From NCBI RefSeq assembly GCF_051062515.1, contig NZ_JAMXEK010000004.1: a stretch of 64,000 nucleotides of DNA; one strand, 5' to 3'. The notes beneath the pieces are model-generated. The model did not search any database and was not told where the DNA came from. It saw nothing but the letters and a program-made list of their open reading frames with translations. The stretch comes from Aliarcobacter sp017996075 (GTDB taxonomy: Bacteria; Campylobacterota; Campylobacteria; Campylobacterales; Arcobacteraceae). The position numbers and the translations under genes are program-made. This document shows, in pieces, positions 1-8,702 of the stretch. Positions within the stretch are counted from its first letter, which is position 1. Every line of letters starts with the position of its first letter.

Positions 1-1889
1 CCACTTGTTCCTCCAACTAAGAATCCTCTTGCTTTTTGATCACCAGCTGCCCAACATAAATCTCCAGTTCTTTGGAACCCAAACATTGAGTAGAATATAT
101 AAAATGGAATCATTGGATAATCATTTACAGAATAAGATGTTGCAGCTGCAATCCACGAACTCATAGCTCCAAGCTCATTTATTCCTTCTTGTAAAACTTG
201 ACCTTTTATATCTTCTTTATAAAATGCAACTTGGTCTTTATCTTGTGGAATATACTTTTGTCCAGCACTTGAATAAATTCCAAACTGTCTAAACATACCT
301 TCCATTCCAAATGTTCTAGCTTCATCAGGAACTATTGGAACAATATTTTTACCTATTTGTTTATCTTTTAATAAAGCATTTAAAACTCTTACAAATGCCA
401 TTGTTGTAGATATTTCTCTATCTCCACTACCTGCAATTATACTTTCAAATTCGCTTAACGCTGGAATTTCAAGTTTATTTGAAAATTTCTCTCTTCTTTG
501 TGGTACAAACCCACCAAGAGCTGCTCTTTTTTCTTTTAAGTATTGAACCTCTGGAGAGTTCTCATCTGGTTTATAGTAAGAGTAAGATTCAACATCTTCA
601 TCACTAATTGGTAAATCAAATCTATCTCTAAATGCTTTTAGTTGATTGACATCTACTTTTTTAACACCGTGAGCAATATTCATACCCTCAGCTGCACTTC
701 CCATTCCATAACCTTTTACAGTTTTTGCTAAAATTACAGAAGGTCTTCCTTTTGTCTCATTTGCTCTTTTATAAGCTGCATAAACTTTAACAGGATCGTG
801 ACCACCTCTGTTTAATTTCCAAATATCATTGTCACTTAAATTTTCAACAAGTTTTGCAGTTTCTGGGAATTTATTAAAGAAATTTTCTCTAGTATAAGCT
901 CCACCTTTTTGTTTGAAGTTTTGATACTCTCCATCAACTGTTTTCTCCATTAGTTCAAGAAGTTTTCCAGATGTATCTTTTTCAAGTAAATTATCCCATA
1001 ATCCACCCCAAATAACTTTGATTACTTCCCAACCAGCTCCTCTAAATTCACCTTCAAGTTCTTGAATAATTTTTCCATTTCCTCTTACTGGACCATCAAG
1101 TCTTTGTAAGTTACAGTTTATTACAAAAATTAAATTATCTAACTCTTCTCTAGCAGCCATACCAATAGCACCTAAAGACTCAGGTTCATCACATTCTCCA
1201 TCTCCCATAAAGCAGTAAACTTTTTGTGCACTACAATCTTTAATTCCTCTATTTGTAAGGTATTTTAAAAATCTTGCTTGATAAATTGCTTGTAAAGGTC
1301 CAAGACCCATAGACACTGTAGGAAATTGCCAATATGTAGGCATTAGTTTTGGATGTGGATATGAAGATAATCCATCTGCAAAAGCTTCTTGTCTGAAGTT
1401 ATCCATCTGCTCTTGAGTAAATCTTCCTTCTAAAAAACTTCTAGCATAAATACCAGGACTTATATGTCCTTGAAAAAATATTAAATCTCCACCATCTTTT
1501 TCATTTGGTGCTTTAAAGAAATGATTAAAAGCAACATCATAAAGTGTTGCAGATGATTGAAAAGATGCAATATGACCACCAAGTTCAAGTTGCTTATTTG
1601 AAGCTCTTTGAACCATAATTTGTGCATTCCATCTAATAATAGATCTTATTTTTCTTTCCAAATCCATATTTGCTGGAATTTTAGGTTCTTCCTCTTTTGG
1701 AATAGAGTTTATATAAGCAGTTGTTGCACTAAAAGGTAAGTGTGCACCACTTCTTCTTGATTTATCTATTAATTTTTCTAGTAAAAAGTGAGCTCTTTGT
1801 ACTCCCTCTTCATCTATAACAGCCTCTAAAGCTTCCATCCACTCTTTAGTTTCTAGCGGATTAACATCTTCTAATTGTATTTTTGGCAT
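1..1889 (-). CDS. aceE: Pyruvate dehydrogenase E1 component, homodimeric type (3' end outside window)
   Basis: Reading the minus strand from ATG at 1889 gives an uninterrupted frame of about 629 residues that runs off the left edge; full-length AceE is close to 890, so the C-terminal third is missing. The thiamine diphosphate motif is visible near residue 228 (GDGECDEPE, then NCN about 27 residues later), and the N-terminal half has the AceE pattern SGAHLPFSATTAYINSIP. It decarboxylates pyruvate and acetylates the lipoyl groups of the E2 subunit in the cytoplasmic pyruvate dehydrogenase complex. AAAGGAT lies just before the ATG. It is divergent from the lipoate genes at 1995-3601, which supply the cofactor that its E2 partner needs. 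Identity is secure. Confidence 0.95.
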   Translation of the reverse strand, partial: MPKIQLEDVNPLETKEWMEALEAVIDEEGVQRAHFLLEKLIDKSRRSGAHLPFSATTAYINSIPKEEEPKIPANMDLERKIRSIIRWNAQIMVQRASNKQLELGGHIASFQSSATLYDVAFNHFFKAPNEKDGGDLIFFQGHISPGIYARSFLEGRFTQEQMDNFRQEAFADGLSSYPHPKLMPTYWQFPTVSMGLGPLQAIYQARFLKYLTNRGIKDCSAQKVYCFMGDGECDEPESLGAIGMAAREELDNLIFVINCNLQRLDGPVRGNGKIIQELEGEFRGAGWEVIKVIWGGLWDNLLEKDTSGKLLELMEKTVDGEYQNFKQKGGAYTRENFFNKFPETAKLVENLSDNDIWKLNRGGHDPVKVYAAYKRANETKGRPSVILAKTVKGYGMGSAAEGMNIAHGVKKVDVNQLKAFRDRFDLPISDEDVESYSYYKPDENSPEVQYLKEKRAALGGFVPQRREKFSNKLEIPALSEFESIIAGSGDREISTTMAFVRVLNALLKDKQIGKNIVPIVPDEARTFGMEGMFRQFGIYSSAGQKYIPQDKDQVAFYKEDIKGQVLQEGINELGAMSSWIAAATSYSVNDYPMIPFYIFYSMFGFQRTGDLCWAAGDQKARGFLVGGTS

Positions 1890-1954
1890 AAATATCCTTT
1901 ATAAAAGTTTTCTTAATTTTTAAAACTAATTTGGAATTTTAATTTAAAACAAAT

Positions 1955-1960
1955 TATAAT
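1955..1960 (+). promoter_or_regulatory. -10 box for the lipoate gene pair
   Basis: TATAAT lies 35 bases before the ATG at 1995 in the 105-base aceE/lipoate divergent spacer. No clear -35 box is visible, as is usual for sigma70 promoters in Campylobacterota. Sequence pattern only. Confidence 0.45.
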
Positions 1961-1994
1961 TCGCTTATATCAAATATTTTAAGGATTAAAATAG

Positions 1995-2711
1995 ATGAAA
2001 ATTAACAATAAATTTAGATTGATTATAACACAAAATCTTAGTTCTAAGATTAATTCAAATATAGATAAAGCTTTATTTAAAGCTTTCAAAAATGATAGTT
2101 TTCCAATCTTAAGAGTCTATTCTTGGGAGGATTGTATTACTTTTGGAGCAGGGCAAAATATTGATGATTACAAACAATTACAAAGCTATTACAAAAATAA
2201 TGTTTCAAAACGATTAACTGGAGGAGGAGTACTTTTTCATGGACACGATATTTCATATACAATTTTATTAAATCCAAATACAATTGAAAATCGTGATGTA
2301 AAAGAGACATATTTTTTTATTTGTCAATTTTTATTAAAATTTTATGAAGATTTGGGATTAAAACCAAAATTTGCAAAAGATGAAGAAAGTATAGTTTTAG
2401 CTAAAAGTCCTTTTTGTCAAGTTGGATTTGAAGCATACGATATTATAATTGATGGTAAAAAAATAGGTGGAAATGCACAAAAAAGAGCTAAAAATTGTAT
2501 TCTTCAGCATGGCTCAATACCACTTTTTACAAAAGAAGATAATCAAGTTTTTGGAAGTTCTTTACAAGACTTTGGAATAAACTTAAATTTTGAAGAGGCA
2601 AAAGATGGTTTAATAAAAGCTTTTAAAGAAGTTTTTGAAGTTGAAATATTTGAAGATAGTTTAAATGAAGAAGAGAAAAATATTTTAGAAAAAATAGAAG
2701 AGGAAAAGTAG
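1995..2711 (+). CDS. LplA/LipM-family octanoyl or lipoyl transferase
   Basis: This 238-residue protein of the biotin/lipoate A/B ligase fold attaches octanoate or lipoate to the lysine of lipoyl domains. The family motif is at residues 73-83 (RLTGGGVLFHG), the lysine loop at 154-164 (GKKIGGNAQKR, K156) and QHGSIPL at 171-177. It is shorter than E. coli LplA and lacks the C-terminal accessory domain. C141 sits 15 residues before K156, the spacing I recall for the acyl-thioester cysteine of Bacillus LipM, so an octanoyl-ACP transferase is at least as likely as an ATP-dependent ligase. AAGGAT precedes the ATG. The stop overlaps the lipA GTG by one base, so the pair is one operon: octanoylation, then sulfur insertion. 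Confidence 0.85.
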   Translation: MKINNKFRLIITQNLSSKINSNIDKALFKAFKNDSFPILRVYSWEDCITFGAGQNIDDYKQLQSYYKNNVSKRLTGGGVLFHGHDISYTILLNPNTIENRDVKETYFFICQFLLKFYEDLGLKPKFAKDEESIVLAKSPFCQVGFEAYDIIIDGKKIGGNAQKRAKNCILQHGSIPLFTKEDNQVFGSSLQDFGINLNFEEAKDGLIKAFKEVFEVEIFEDSLNEEEKNILEKIEEEK

Positions 2712-3601
2712 TGACACAAACAATAAATACAAATGAAGTGGCTTATAAAAAGCCGCAGTGGTTGAGAAAAAAACTAACTCCACATACACAAGTTGAGATG
2801 GAAAATTTACTTAAAGATGTTGGTGGACTTCATACAATTTGTCAAGAGGCAAAATGTCCAAATATAAGTGAATGTTTTTCAAATAAAAATGCAACATTTT
2901 TGATTTTAGGAAATATTTGTACAAGAAGATGCACATATTGCAATGTAACAACAGGAATGCCAAAAAAAGTAGATGAGAGTGAAATAAAAAAAGTAACTAC
3001 TTCGGTTTTAACTTTGGGCTTAAAATTTGTAGTAATTACAAGTCCAGCAAGAGATGATTTAATCGATGGTGGAGCAGAGCAGTTTTATAAAGTTACAAAA
3101 GATATTATTGAAAAATCTCCAGATACCAAAGTTGAGATACTAATTCCTGATTTTAAAGGAAATGATGAGAGCTTAAAAAGAGTTATAGATTCAGGCGCTA
3201 CAATTATTGGACACAATGTAGAAACAGTTCCTTCTTTATATCGTATAAGAAGAAATGGAACTTATGGAAGAAGTTTAGAAGTTTTAAAAAGATTAAAAGA
3301 GTTGGGTGGTGATAAGATTAAAACAAAAAGTGCTTTGATGGTCGGACTTGGAGAGACACAAGATGAGATGATTCAAGTGTTTCAAGATTTATTAGATGTT
3401 GGTTGTAAATTTTTAAGTATAGGACAATATCTTGCACCTAGTGGTGATTTTGAAAAAGTTATTGAGTTTGTAAAGCCAGAACAATTTGAAAAGTACGAAA
3501 AAATAGCTTATGATATGGGATTTGAGTTTGTAAAGGCAAGTCCATATGCAAGAAGTTCGTATATGGCTCATCACTATTTGAATATGGCTAGTGCTTTGTA
3601 A
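2711..3601 (+). CDS. lipA: Lipoyl synthase (radical SAM)
   Basis: This 296-residue enzyme inserts two sulfurs into protein-bound octanoyl groups. Both iron-sulfur clusters are visible: the auxiliary cluster cysteines C44, C49 and C55 (CQEAKCPNISEC) and the radical SAM C70-x3-C74-x2-C77 (CTRRCTYC). The conserved RSSY near the C-terminus is also present. GTG at 2711 is the start because it overlaps the upstream stop and the downstream codons read at once into the family N-terminus. It is co-transcribed with the acyl transferase and divergent from aceE, consistent with supplying the pyruvate dehydrogenase complex. A hairpin follows immediately. Confidence 0.96.
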   Translation: MTQTINTNEVAYKKPQWLRKKLTPHTQVEMENLLKDVGGLHTICQEAKCPNISECFSNKNATFLILGNICTRRCTYCNVTTGMPKKVDESEIKKVTTSVLTLGLKFVVITSPARDDLIDGGAEQFYKVTKDIIEKSPDTKVEILIPDFKGNDESLKRVIDSGATIIGHNVETVPSLYRIRRNGTYGRSLEVLKRLKELGGDKIKTKSALMVGLGETQDEMIQVFQDLLDVGCKFLSIGQYLAPSGDFEKVIEFVKPEQFEKYEKIAYDMGFEFVKASPYARSSYMAHHYLNMASAL

Positions 3602-3629
3602 AGTAGAGATTTAAAAAATCTCTACTTTT
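3601..3629. terminator. Bidirectional rho-independent terminator
   Basis: A perfect 12-bp stem (AAGTAGAGATTT, loop AAA, AAATCTCTACTT) begins at the last base of the lipA stop and is followed by TTTT on the plus strand. It lies between the convergent lipA and AAA ATPase genes, so it can serve both. Confidence 0.75.
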
Positions 3630-3639
3630 GCATTTGATA

Positions 3640-4845
3640 TTAATATAAAAATCCAAATATCCATAAAGGTATTTTATTTTTAAATCCCACTTCTATGCTA
3701 TCAGAAGCTACATAAGAGTTTTCAATATCTTTGATTTGAGAGAAATCTTTATTTTTGCCACCAATTTCAAAAGTATATTTTTCATTTATTAAAAAATCAC
3801 CCTTATCTACATAATATATAGAATTCTTAACACTAAGTTGTGATGCAAAAAAACTCTCTCTAAGAGTTCCAATTTGTGGCTCTAAACAAAGTGATGACAA
3901 TAAAGTTGTATTAGCTAAGTATAATTTATCTGGTTTTTGCATCGATTTAAATCGTTTGCCTTCATAAACTACATGTCTTAATAGTTCTGCTTTATGTAGT
4001 AATTCTATATATTTATATAAAGTAACTTTCGAAGTTCCAACTTTTTGTGCAAGTGATTCGATGCTTAATTCTAATGGATTTGATACACAAATACTAGTAA
4101 GGAGCTTTCTTAAACTGTTTATTTTATCTCCTGATATATTATAAATAGAACCTAAATCACTGTAAAGTATTGTATTAATAGTATCTAATACCATTTGTGT
4201 ATAGTTATCTTTATTTTCAAAATAGAATGGATAAGCACCAATTTTAATATACTCTTCGAAATTTTTTAAAATTTTTTCATTTTCTAAATTTTTTATAATA
4301 TCATTTGCTATATCAACATGATTTTCTAAAATATTCTCTAAACTTTGGCTTTCAAAACTTTTATTTAATTTAAGTTCTAAATACTCTTTAAATGATAAAA
4401 TCGGTAAATGATACATTCCATATCTTCTAGTAAAACTTGGATTTGTTAGTTTTATAGCACTTGAGCCTGAAAACAAAACTTTTATATCTAAAAAATCATA
4501 TATACTTTTTAACTCTTGCTCAAAATTATTAGCCTCATGAACTTCATCTATTAAAATACATTTTCCACCATAATTAACAAACTCTTGTGCTAATTCAAAA
4601 AGTGATACATTTGCTAAAATAGGGTGGTCGCATGATATATAAAGAATTTCATCGCTTTTTAATTTAAACGAATTAGCTATTTGAAGTAACAGTGTAGTTT
4701 TACCTACACCTCTTGAGCCATAAACACCACTAAACTTTGAGTCGCTTTTTAATAATTTATAATAAAGAAAACGATGATATTGGGTACGAGTATTTTGTAA
4801 TTTGTTATTTGAAAGTTCAAATAGATTGTTTAGTATAGTTTTCAT
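3640..4845 (-). CDS. Standalone AAA ATPase (AAA_14/DUF4143-like)
   Basis: A 401-residue soluble protein with Walker A at residues 43-51 (GSRGVGKTT) and Walker B at 97-101 (ILIDE) followed by VHE. A sensor-like LFSGSSA comes about 15 residues later, then a winged-helix-like segment (residues about 240-300) and a C-terminal part resembling the nuclease-like domain seen in this family. Such ATPases are common, often horizontally spread, and their role is generally unknown. The gene stands alone. A minus-strand TATAAT (4878-4883) and AAGGC precede the ATG. The adjacent scar at 4895-5486 suggests this is a variable spot in the genome. Family assignment is good; function is not known. Confidence 0.75.
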   Translation of the reverse strand: MKTILNNLFELSNNKLQNTRTQYHRFLYYKLLKSDSKFSGVYGSRGVGKTTLLLQIANSFKLKSDEILYISCDHPILANVSLFELAQEFVNYGGKCILIDEVHEANNFEQELKSIYDFLDIKVLFSGSSAIKLTNPSFTRRYGMYHLPILSFKEYLELKLNKSFESQSLENILENHVDIANDIIKNLENEKILKNFEEYIKIGAYPFYFENKDNYTQMVLDTINTILYSDLGSIYNISGDKINSLRKLLTSICVSNPLELSIESLAQKVGTSKVTLYKYIELLHKAELLRHVVYEGKRFKSMQKPDKLYLANTTLLSSLCLEPQIGTLRESFFASQLSVKNSIYYVDKGDFLINEKYTFEIGGKNKDFSQIKDIENSYVASDSIEVGFKNKIPLWIFGFLY

Positions 4846-4894
4846 TTTATGCCTTAATAGTAAAATTAATTAAACGATTATATCATAATATAGT

Positions 4895-4975
4895 TTAAGT
4901 ACTATTCTTTATTTTAAATTTCTCTTCCAAAGCTTTTAGCTCATCTGCATTTTCTTGTGCTTTTTTACTATTTTT
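4895..4975 (-). pseudogene. 26-codon gene remnant
   Basis: On the minus strand an open frame of 26 codons rich in Lys, Glu and Ala (KAQENADELKALEEKFK) ends in TAA at 4897-4895 and is closed upstream by TAG at 4978-4976. No start codon or ribosome site precedes it. The composition resembles the helical C-terminus of a real protein, so it may be the tail of a deleted gene. Weak evidence. Confidence 0.3.
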
Positions 4976-5005
4976 CTAAACAAAACTTAAAAATATACTT
5001 TGCAA

Positions 5006-5028
5006 ATATTATCATATTATGATAATAT
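5006..5028. repeat. 23-base perfect palindrome, possible operator
   Basis: Arms ATATTATCATA and TATGATAATAT are separated by a single T. The half-site ATTATCATA recurs at 5042-5050, just upstream of the broken hydrolase, and again in the HipA promoter at 24344-24352. It could be the operator of a lost regulator gene or a small hairpin. Confidence 0.5.
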
Positions 5029-5064
5029 ATTAAATAGTTAAATTATCATATAAGGATAATAAGT

Positions 5065-5486
5065 ATTGGTGGTGATACAACAAAAGGCATTTTAGATAGA
5101 TTAGATACTATAAATAAATCTATTAAAAAAGCATTTTTAATGATAGGAATAAATGATATAGCTGGATACAAGACAGTCGATGAAATTTATAATAATTATG
5201 TAAAAATTTTAGAAGATTTAGAAAGAAAGATATTAAAGTTTATATTCAATCAGTTTTATATGTAGGAAAGAATTATCCAAACTCTGATTATTTTAATAAA
5301 GAAGTAAAAAATTTAAACAAAAAACTTGAACAAATAGCAAAGGATAAAAAAATAGATTTTATTGATTTAAATTCTATTTTTGCTCCAAATGATTATTTAG
5401 AAAAGATATATACTAATGATGAAATACATTTAAATGGTAAAGCTTATATTTTATGGGCGAATGAAATTTTAAAATATATTGAATAA
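5065..5486 (+). pseudogene. Broken SGNH/GDSL-type hydrolase
   Basis: Two reading frames together read like the C-terminal two thirds of an SGNH hydrolase. The first (from 5065) has GILDRLD and block III, MIGINDI; it hits TAG about 60 codons later. The second, offset by one base, starts near 5233 (KVYIQSVLYVG) and ends with block V, TNDEIHLNGKAY, stopping at 5486. The simplest repair is one extra A in the AAAGATATTAAAG stretch at about 5225-5240. The N-terminal GDS block with the nucleophilic serine is absent and no start codon is present, so the gene is both 5'-truncated and frameshifted. AAGGAT at 5052-5057 looks like an orphan ribosome site of the deleted start. Confidence 0.8.
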
Positions 5487-5498
5487 TAAATTTTTAGA

Positions 5499-5530
5499 TT
5501 GGTTATTTTTAAAAAATCTAAAATAACCAA
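5499..5530. terminator. Hairpin after the hydrolase remnant
   Basis: An 11-bp stem, TTGGTTATTTT (5499-5509) with AAAATAACCAA (5520-5530), sits 12 bases after the remnant's stop. No T-run follows on the plus strand, so termination is possible but not certain. Confidence 0.4.
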
Positions 5531-5590
5531 CCTCTAACACAAAATATAATATAATCCCGCCTTAAAAATTTAAAAAAATAGAGAAAACAT

Positions 5591-7351
5591 ATGATAGAGC
5601 TAATAAATATACAAAAATCATACCCAACACAAACTTTATATCAAGACTTAAATTTAAGATTAAATAAAGGCGATAAAGTTGGACTTGTTGGAAGAAATGG
5701 TACAGGAAAATCAACACTTTTTAAACTTATTCTTGGAGAAGAGCAACCAGATAGTGGAGATATTGCAACTCCAAAAAACTATAAAATAGGTGCTTTGAAA
5801 CAATATTTTGATTTCAAAGAGAAAACTTTGCTTGATGAAACAGCAACTGCTCTTAGTGAAGATGATAAGTACAATATTTATAAAGCTGAGAAAATATTGT
5901 TTGGTCTAGGATTTAGTGAAGAAGATTTTCAAAAAGAGCCAAAGAGTTTTTCAGGTGGTTACCAAATACGAATAAATCTAGCAAAACTTCTTTTAACAGA
6001 GCCAAATATGCTTTTACTTGATGAGCCTACAAATTATTTGGATATTTTATCTATTAGATGGTTACGAGAGTTTTTGAAAAGTTTTGATGGTGAAGTTATT
6101 CTTATTACTCACGATAGAGATTTTATGAATAGTGTTTGTACACACACTATGGGAATTATTAGAAAAAATGCTTTTATAATTGCTGGAAGTACAACTAAAT
6201 TCTTTGAACAATTAGCAGCAAATGAAGAGCACTATATGAAGCAAAAAGAGGCTCAAGATAAAAAAATAAAAGATCTTGAAGAGTTTATTGCAAAAAATAA
6301 AGCAAGGGCAGCAACAGCAACTTTGGCTCAATCAAAAGTAAAAATTCTTGAAAAAATGGAAGTTATGGAAGATATTGTTTATGAAAAAGATTTGAAGTTT
6401 GATTTCAATTACAAAGATACAAGTGCAAAATATCTGCTTGAAGTAAAAGATGTAAGCTTTGGATATGATAAAAGTAATATTCTTTTCAAAGATATAACTT
6501 TTGCATTAAGTCGTGGTGAAACTTTAGGAATTATAGGAAAAAATGGAAAAGGTAAATCTACACTTTTAAATGTTCTTGCAGGTGAATTAAAAGCTCTTAG
6601 TGGGAGTGTAGATTTTCATCCAAGTACAGTTTTTGGTCATTTTGGTCAAACAAATATAAATCATTTAAATCAAAATAATACAATTATTGAAGAGATACAA
6701 AGTGTAAACAATAAAATATCCGAGTCAGTTATACGAAATATTTGTGGAATTATGATGTTTAGTGGAGATAATGCAAAGAAAAAGATATCTCTTCTTTCAG
6801 GTGGAGAAAAAAGTAGGGTAATGCTTGGAAAAATTATTGCACAAGATGTAAACCTTCTTTTCCTTGATGAGCCAACAAACCACCTTGATATTGAATCAAT
6901 TGAAGCACTTACAACTGCTATAAAAGATTTTGCTGGTTCAAGTATTATAGTAACTCATAGTGAAGAGTTATTAAGAGCAGTTTGCGATAGATTGATAGTT
7001 TTTACAAATGATGGAGCTGATTATTTTAATGGAACTTATGATGAGTTTTTAGAAAAAATAGGTTGGGGTGATGATATTGAAGATGCAAAACCAACAAAAA
7101 CTAAAGAGAGTGAAAAAAGTGATAAACCAAAAATAAATAAAAAAGAGAGCAAACAATTAAGAGCACAATTAGTTGCTAAAAAAAGTCAAGATTTAAAACC
7201 TCTAAAAGCTAAAATAGAAGAGTTAGAAAATAAAGCTTCTACACTTTTTGGTCTTGACAAAACAAAAGTAGAAAATGAGATTTTAGAAGTTATGCAAAAA
7301 ATTGAGAGTATAAATAGTGAATTTGATAAAAATATGAGTGAGTTGTCTTAA
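5591..7351 (+). CDS. ABC-F family ATPase (Uup/YheS-like ribosome-associated)
   Basis: A 586-residue protein with two ABC domains in tandem and no membrane segments, which is the ABC-F layout. Domain 1 has Walker A at about residues 34-42 (GRNGTGKST), signature FSGGYQ and Walker B LLLDEPTNYLD. Domain 2 has GKNGKGKST, LSGGEKSR and LLFLDEPTNHLD. The charged linker between domains is the P-site tRNA interaction motif in this family, and a Lys/Glu-rich C-terminal coiled coil (about residues 500-586) resembles Uup. These proteins act on stalled ribosomes. The gene stands alone; a double-stem terminator follows. Subfamily is inferred only from length and the C-terminal extension. Confidence 0.88.
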   Translation: MIELINIQKSYPTQTLYQDLNLRLNKGDKVGLVGRNGTGKSTLFKLILGEEQPDSGDIATPKNYKIGALKQYFDFKEKTLLDETATALSEDDKYNIYKAEKILFGLGFSEEDFQKEPKSFSGGYQIRINLAKLLLTEPNMLLLDEPTNYLDILSIRWLREFLKSFDGEVILITHDRDFMNSVCTHTMGIIRKNAFIIAGSTTKFFEQLAANEEHYMKQKEAQDKKIKDLEEFIAKNKARAATATLAQSKVKILEKMEVMEDIVYEKDLKFDFNYKDTSAKYLLEVKDVSFGYDKSNILFKDITFALSRGETLGIIGKNGKGKSTLLNVLAGELKALSGSVDFHPSTVFGHFGQTNINHLNQNNTIIEEIQSVNNKISESVIRNICGIMMFSGDNAKKKISLLSGGEKSRVMLGKIIAQDVNLLFLDEPTNHLDIESIEALTTAIKDFAGSSIIVTHSEELLRAVCDRLIVFTNDGADYFNGTYDEFLEKIGWGDDIEDAKPTKTKESEKSDKPKINKKESKQLRAQLVAKKSQDLKPLKAKIEELENKASTLFGLDKTKVENEILEVMQKIESINSEFDKNMSELS

Positions 7352-7358
7352 TTAAAAA

Positions 7359-7388
7359 TTAGCAAGGTGCAAAAAAGCACCAAGCTAA
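7359..7388. terminator. Bidirectional terminator
   Basis: TTAGC-AA-GGTGC, loop AAAAAA, GCACC-AA-GCTAA forms two 5-bp stems around an AA/AA internal loop. It is placed between the converging ABC-F and fccB-like genes. Confidence 0.7.
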
Positions 7389-7393
7389 AACTT

Positions 7394-8686
7394 TTATTTG
7401 AATATGTCAGCTGTTTGGCTCTCATACCAAGCATAAGCATATTTTGCTTCTAAAATTCTAATATGACCATCTGGATCAGTTGCAGGACTTACTCCACCTG
7501 CTCCATCAACATTTTGTATTTTATCATCAAGTGCATTGTAAACAGCGGCAATAGAAATACCGTAGTTTGGACTTAATAAACTATAACAAGTATTTGCTAG
7601 TTTTGGAGGATTTAAAGGCTCTTGTTGTTTTAGCATTCTTGCTATTTGAAGAGCTACAACTTTTCCTTGAGTACTTGCACTAAATGCTGATTTTGGCATA
7701 GGTGCTGCATTTGAAGCATCTCCAATAACATGAACATTTTTAACTAATTTAGATTCAAAAGTTTTTGGATGAATATCACACCAATCTTTCCCATCTGCTA
7801 CAAGTCCTGAATCAAATGCTAATTGAGAAGCTTTTTGATTTGGAATATAGTTTAAAACATCTGCTTGAACTTCTTCATCTTCAGTTACAACTATTTTTTT
7901 AACAGGATCAACACTTAGAACTTTTCCACCAAATTGTGCTGCTCTCCAATCAATTAAATCACCATAAAGCTCTTTCCAACCATTTGAAAATAGAGCTTGT
8001 TTTGAGAATTTATCTTTTTGGTCAAGAACTATAATTTTTGAATTTGGTTTGTTCTTTTTAATATAGTGAGCTACAAGTGAGATTCTCTCATAAGGTCCAG
8101 GAGGACATCTAAAAGGATCAGCAGGTGCTACCATTACAAAAGTTCCACCATCTTTCATATTTTCAAGTTGTTTTTGAAGAATTGTAGTTTGCTCACCAGC
8201 TTTTACAGCATGTGGTGCATGTTTTTCATTCTCTTTTGTATAACCTTTTTCATATTTAAAATCAATTCCAGGGCTTACAACAGCTTTTGTATAAGAGATT
8301 TTTTCTCCATTTTCTAAAATTACACTAGAGCTAGCTCCATCAACTTTTGCAACTTTTGCATGTACTACTTTAATATTATGTTTTTTTGCTAAAGTAGATA
8401 AATCATGTTTTATGAAATCCATTTTTTCCATACCAGCAATTACTGCATTTGAAAATGGACAAGTGTAATACTCTTTATTTTGTTCAACCAAAACAATTTC
8501 AACATTTGAATCAAATTTTCTTAAATATCTAGCAGTTGCAGCTCCACCAAAACCACCACCTACAATTACAACTCTTTTTTTGTTTGCAGGAATTGTAGAT
8601 AAGCCACTTGCTAAACTATTGCAAGCAGTAAAAGATAGAGCCGTAGCTCCTAAAACTAATTTTCCGAAATCTCTTCTATTTATCAT
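7394..8686 (-). CDS. fccB: Flavocytochrome c sulfide dehydrogenase, flavoprotein subunit
   Basis: A 430-residue FAD enzyme of the FccB/SoxF family that oxidises sulfide and passes electrons to its cytochrome partner. A twin-arginine signal opens the protein (RRDF at residues 4-7, then a hydrophobic stretch), so it is exported folded to the periplasm. The dinucleotide fold VVIVGGGFGG is at 39-48, candidate redox-active cysteines lie in EYYTCPFSN (C76), DPFRCPPGP and the C-terminal NTCYS, and the end matches the FCSD flavin-binding domain. AAAAAGGAT precedes the ATG. It lies 16 bases after the cytochrome gene, forming a two-gene operon transcribed leftwards. A sulfide:quinone reductase role is less likely given the signal peptide and cytochrome. 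Confidence 0.88.
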   Translation of the reverse strand: MINRRDFGKLVLGATALSFTACNSLASGLSTIPANKKRVVIVGGGFGGAATARYLRKFDSNVEIVLVEQNKEYYTCPFSNAVIAGMEKMDFIKHDLSTLAKKHNIKVVHAKVAKVDGASSSVILENGEKISYTKAVVSPGIDFKYEKGYTKENEKHAPHAVKAGEQTTILQKQLENMKDGGTFVMVAPADPFRCPPGPYERISLVAHYIKKNKPNSKIIVLDQKDKFSKQALFSNGWKELYGDLIDWRAAQFGGKVLSVDPVKKIVVTEDEEVQADVLNYIPNQKASQLAFDSGLVADGKDWCDIHPKTFESKLVKNVHVIGDASNAAPMPKSAFSASTQGKVVALQIARMLKQQEPLNPPKLANTCYSLLSPNYGISIAAVYNALDDKIQNVDGAGGVSPATDPDGHIRILEAKYAYAWYESQTADIFK

Positions 8687-8702
8687 CGTTTATCCTTTTT
8701 GC

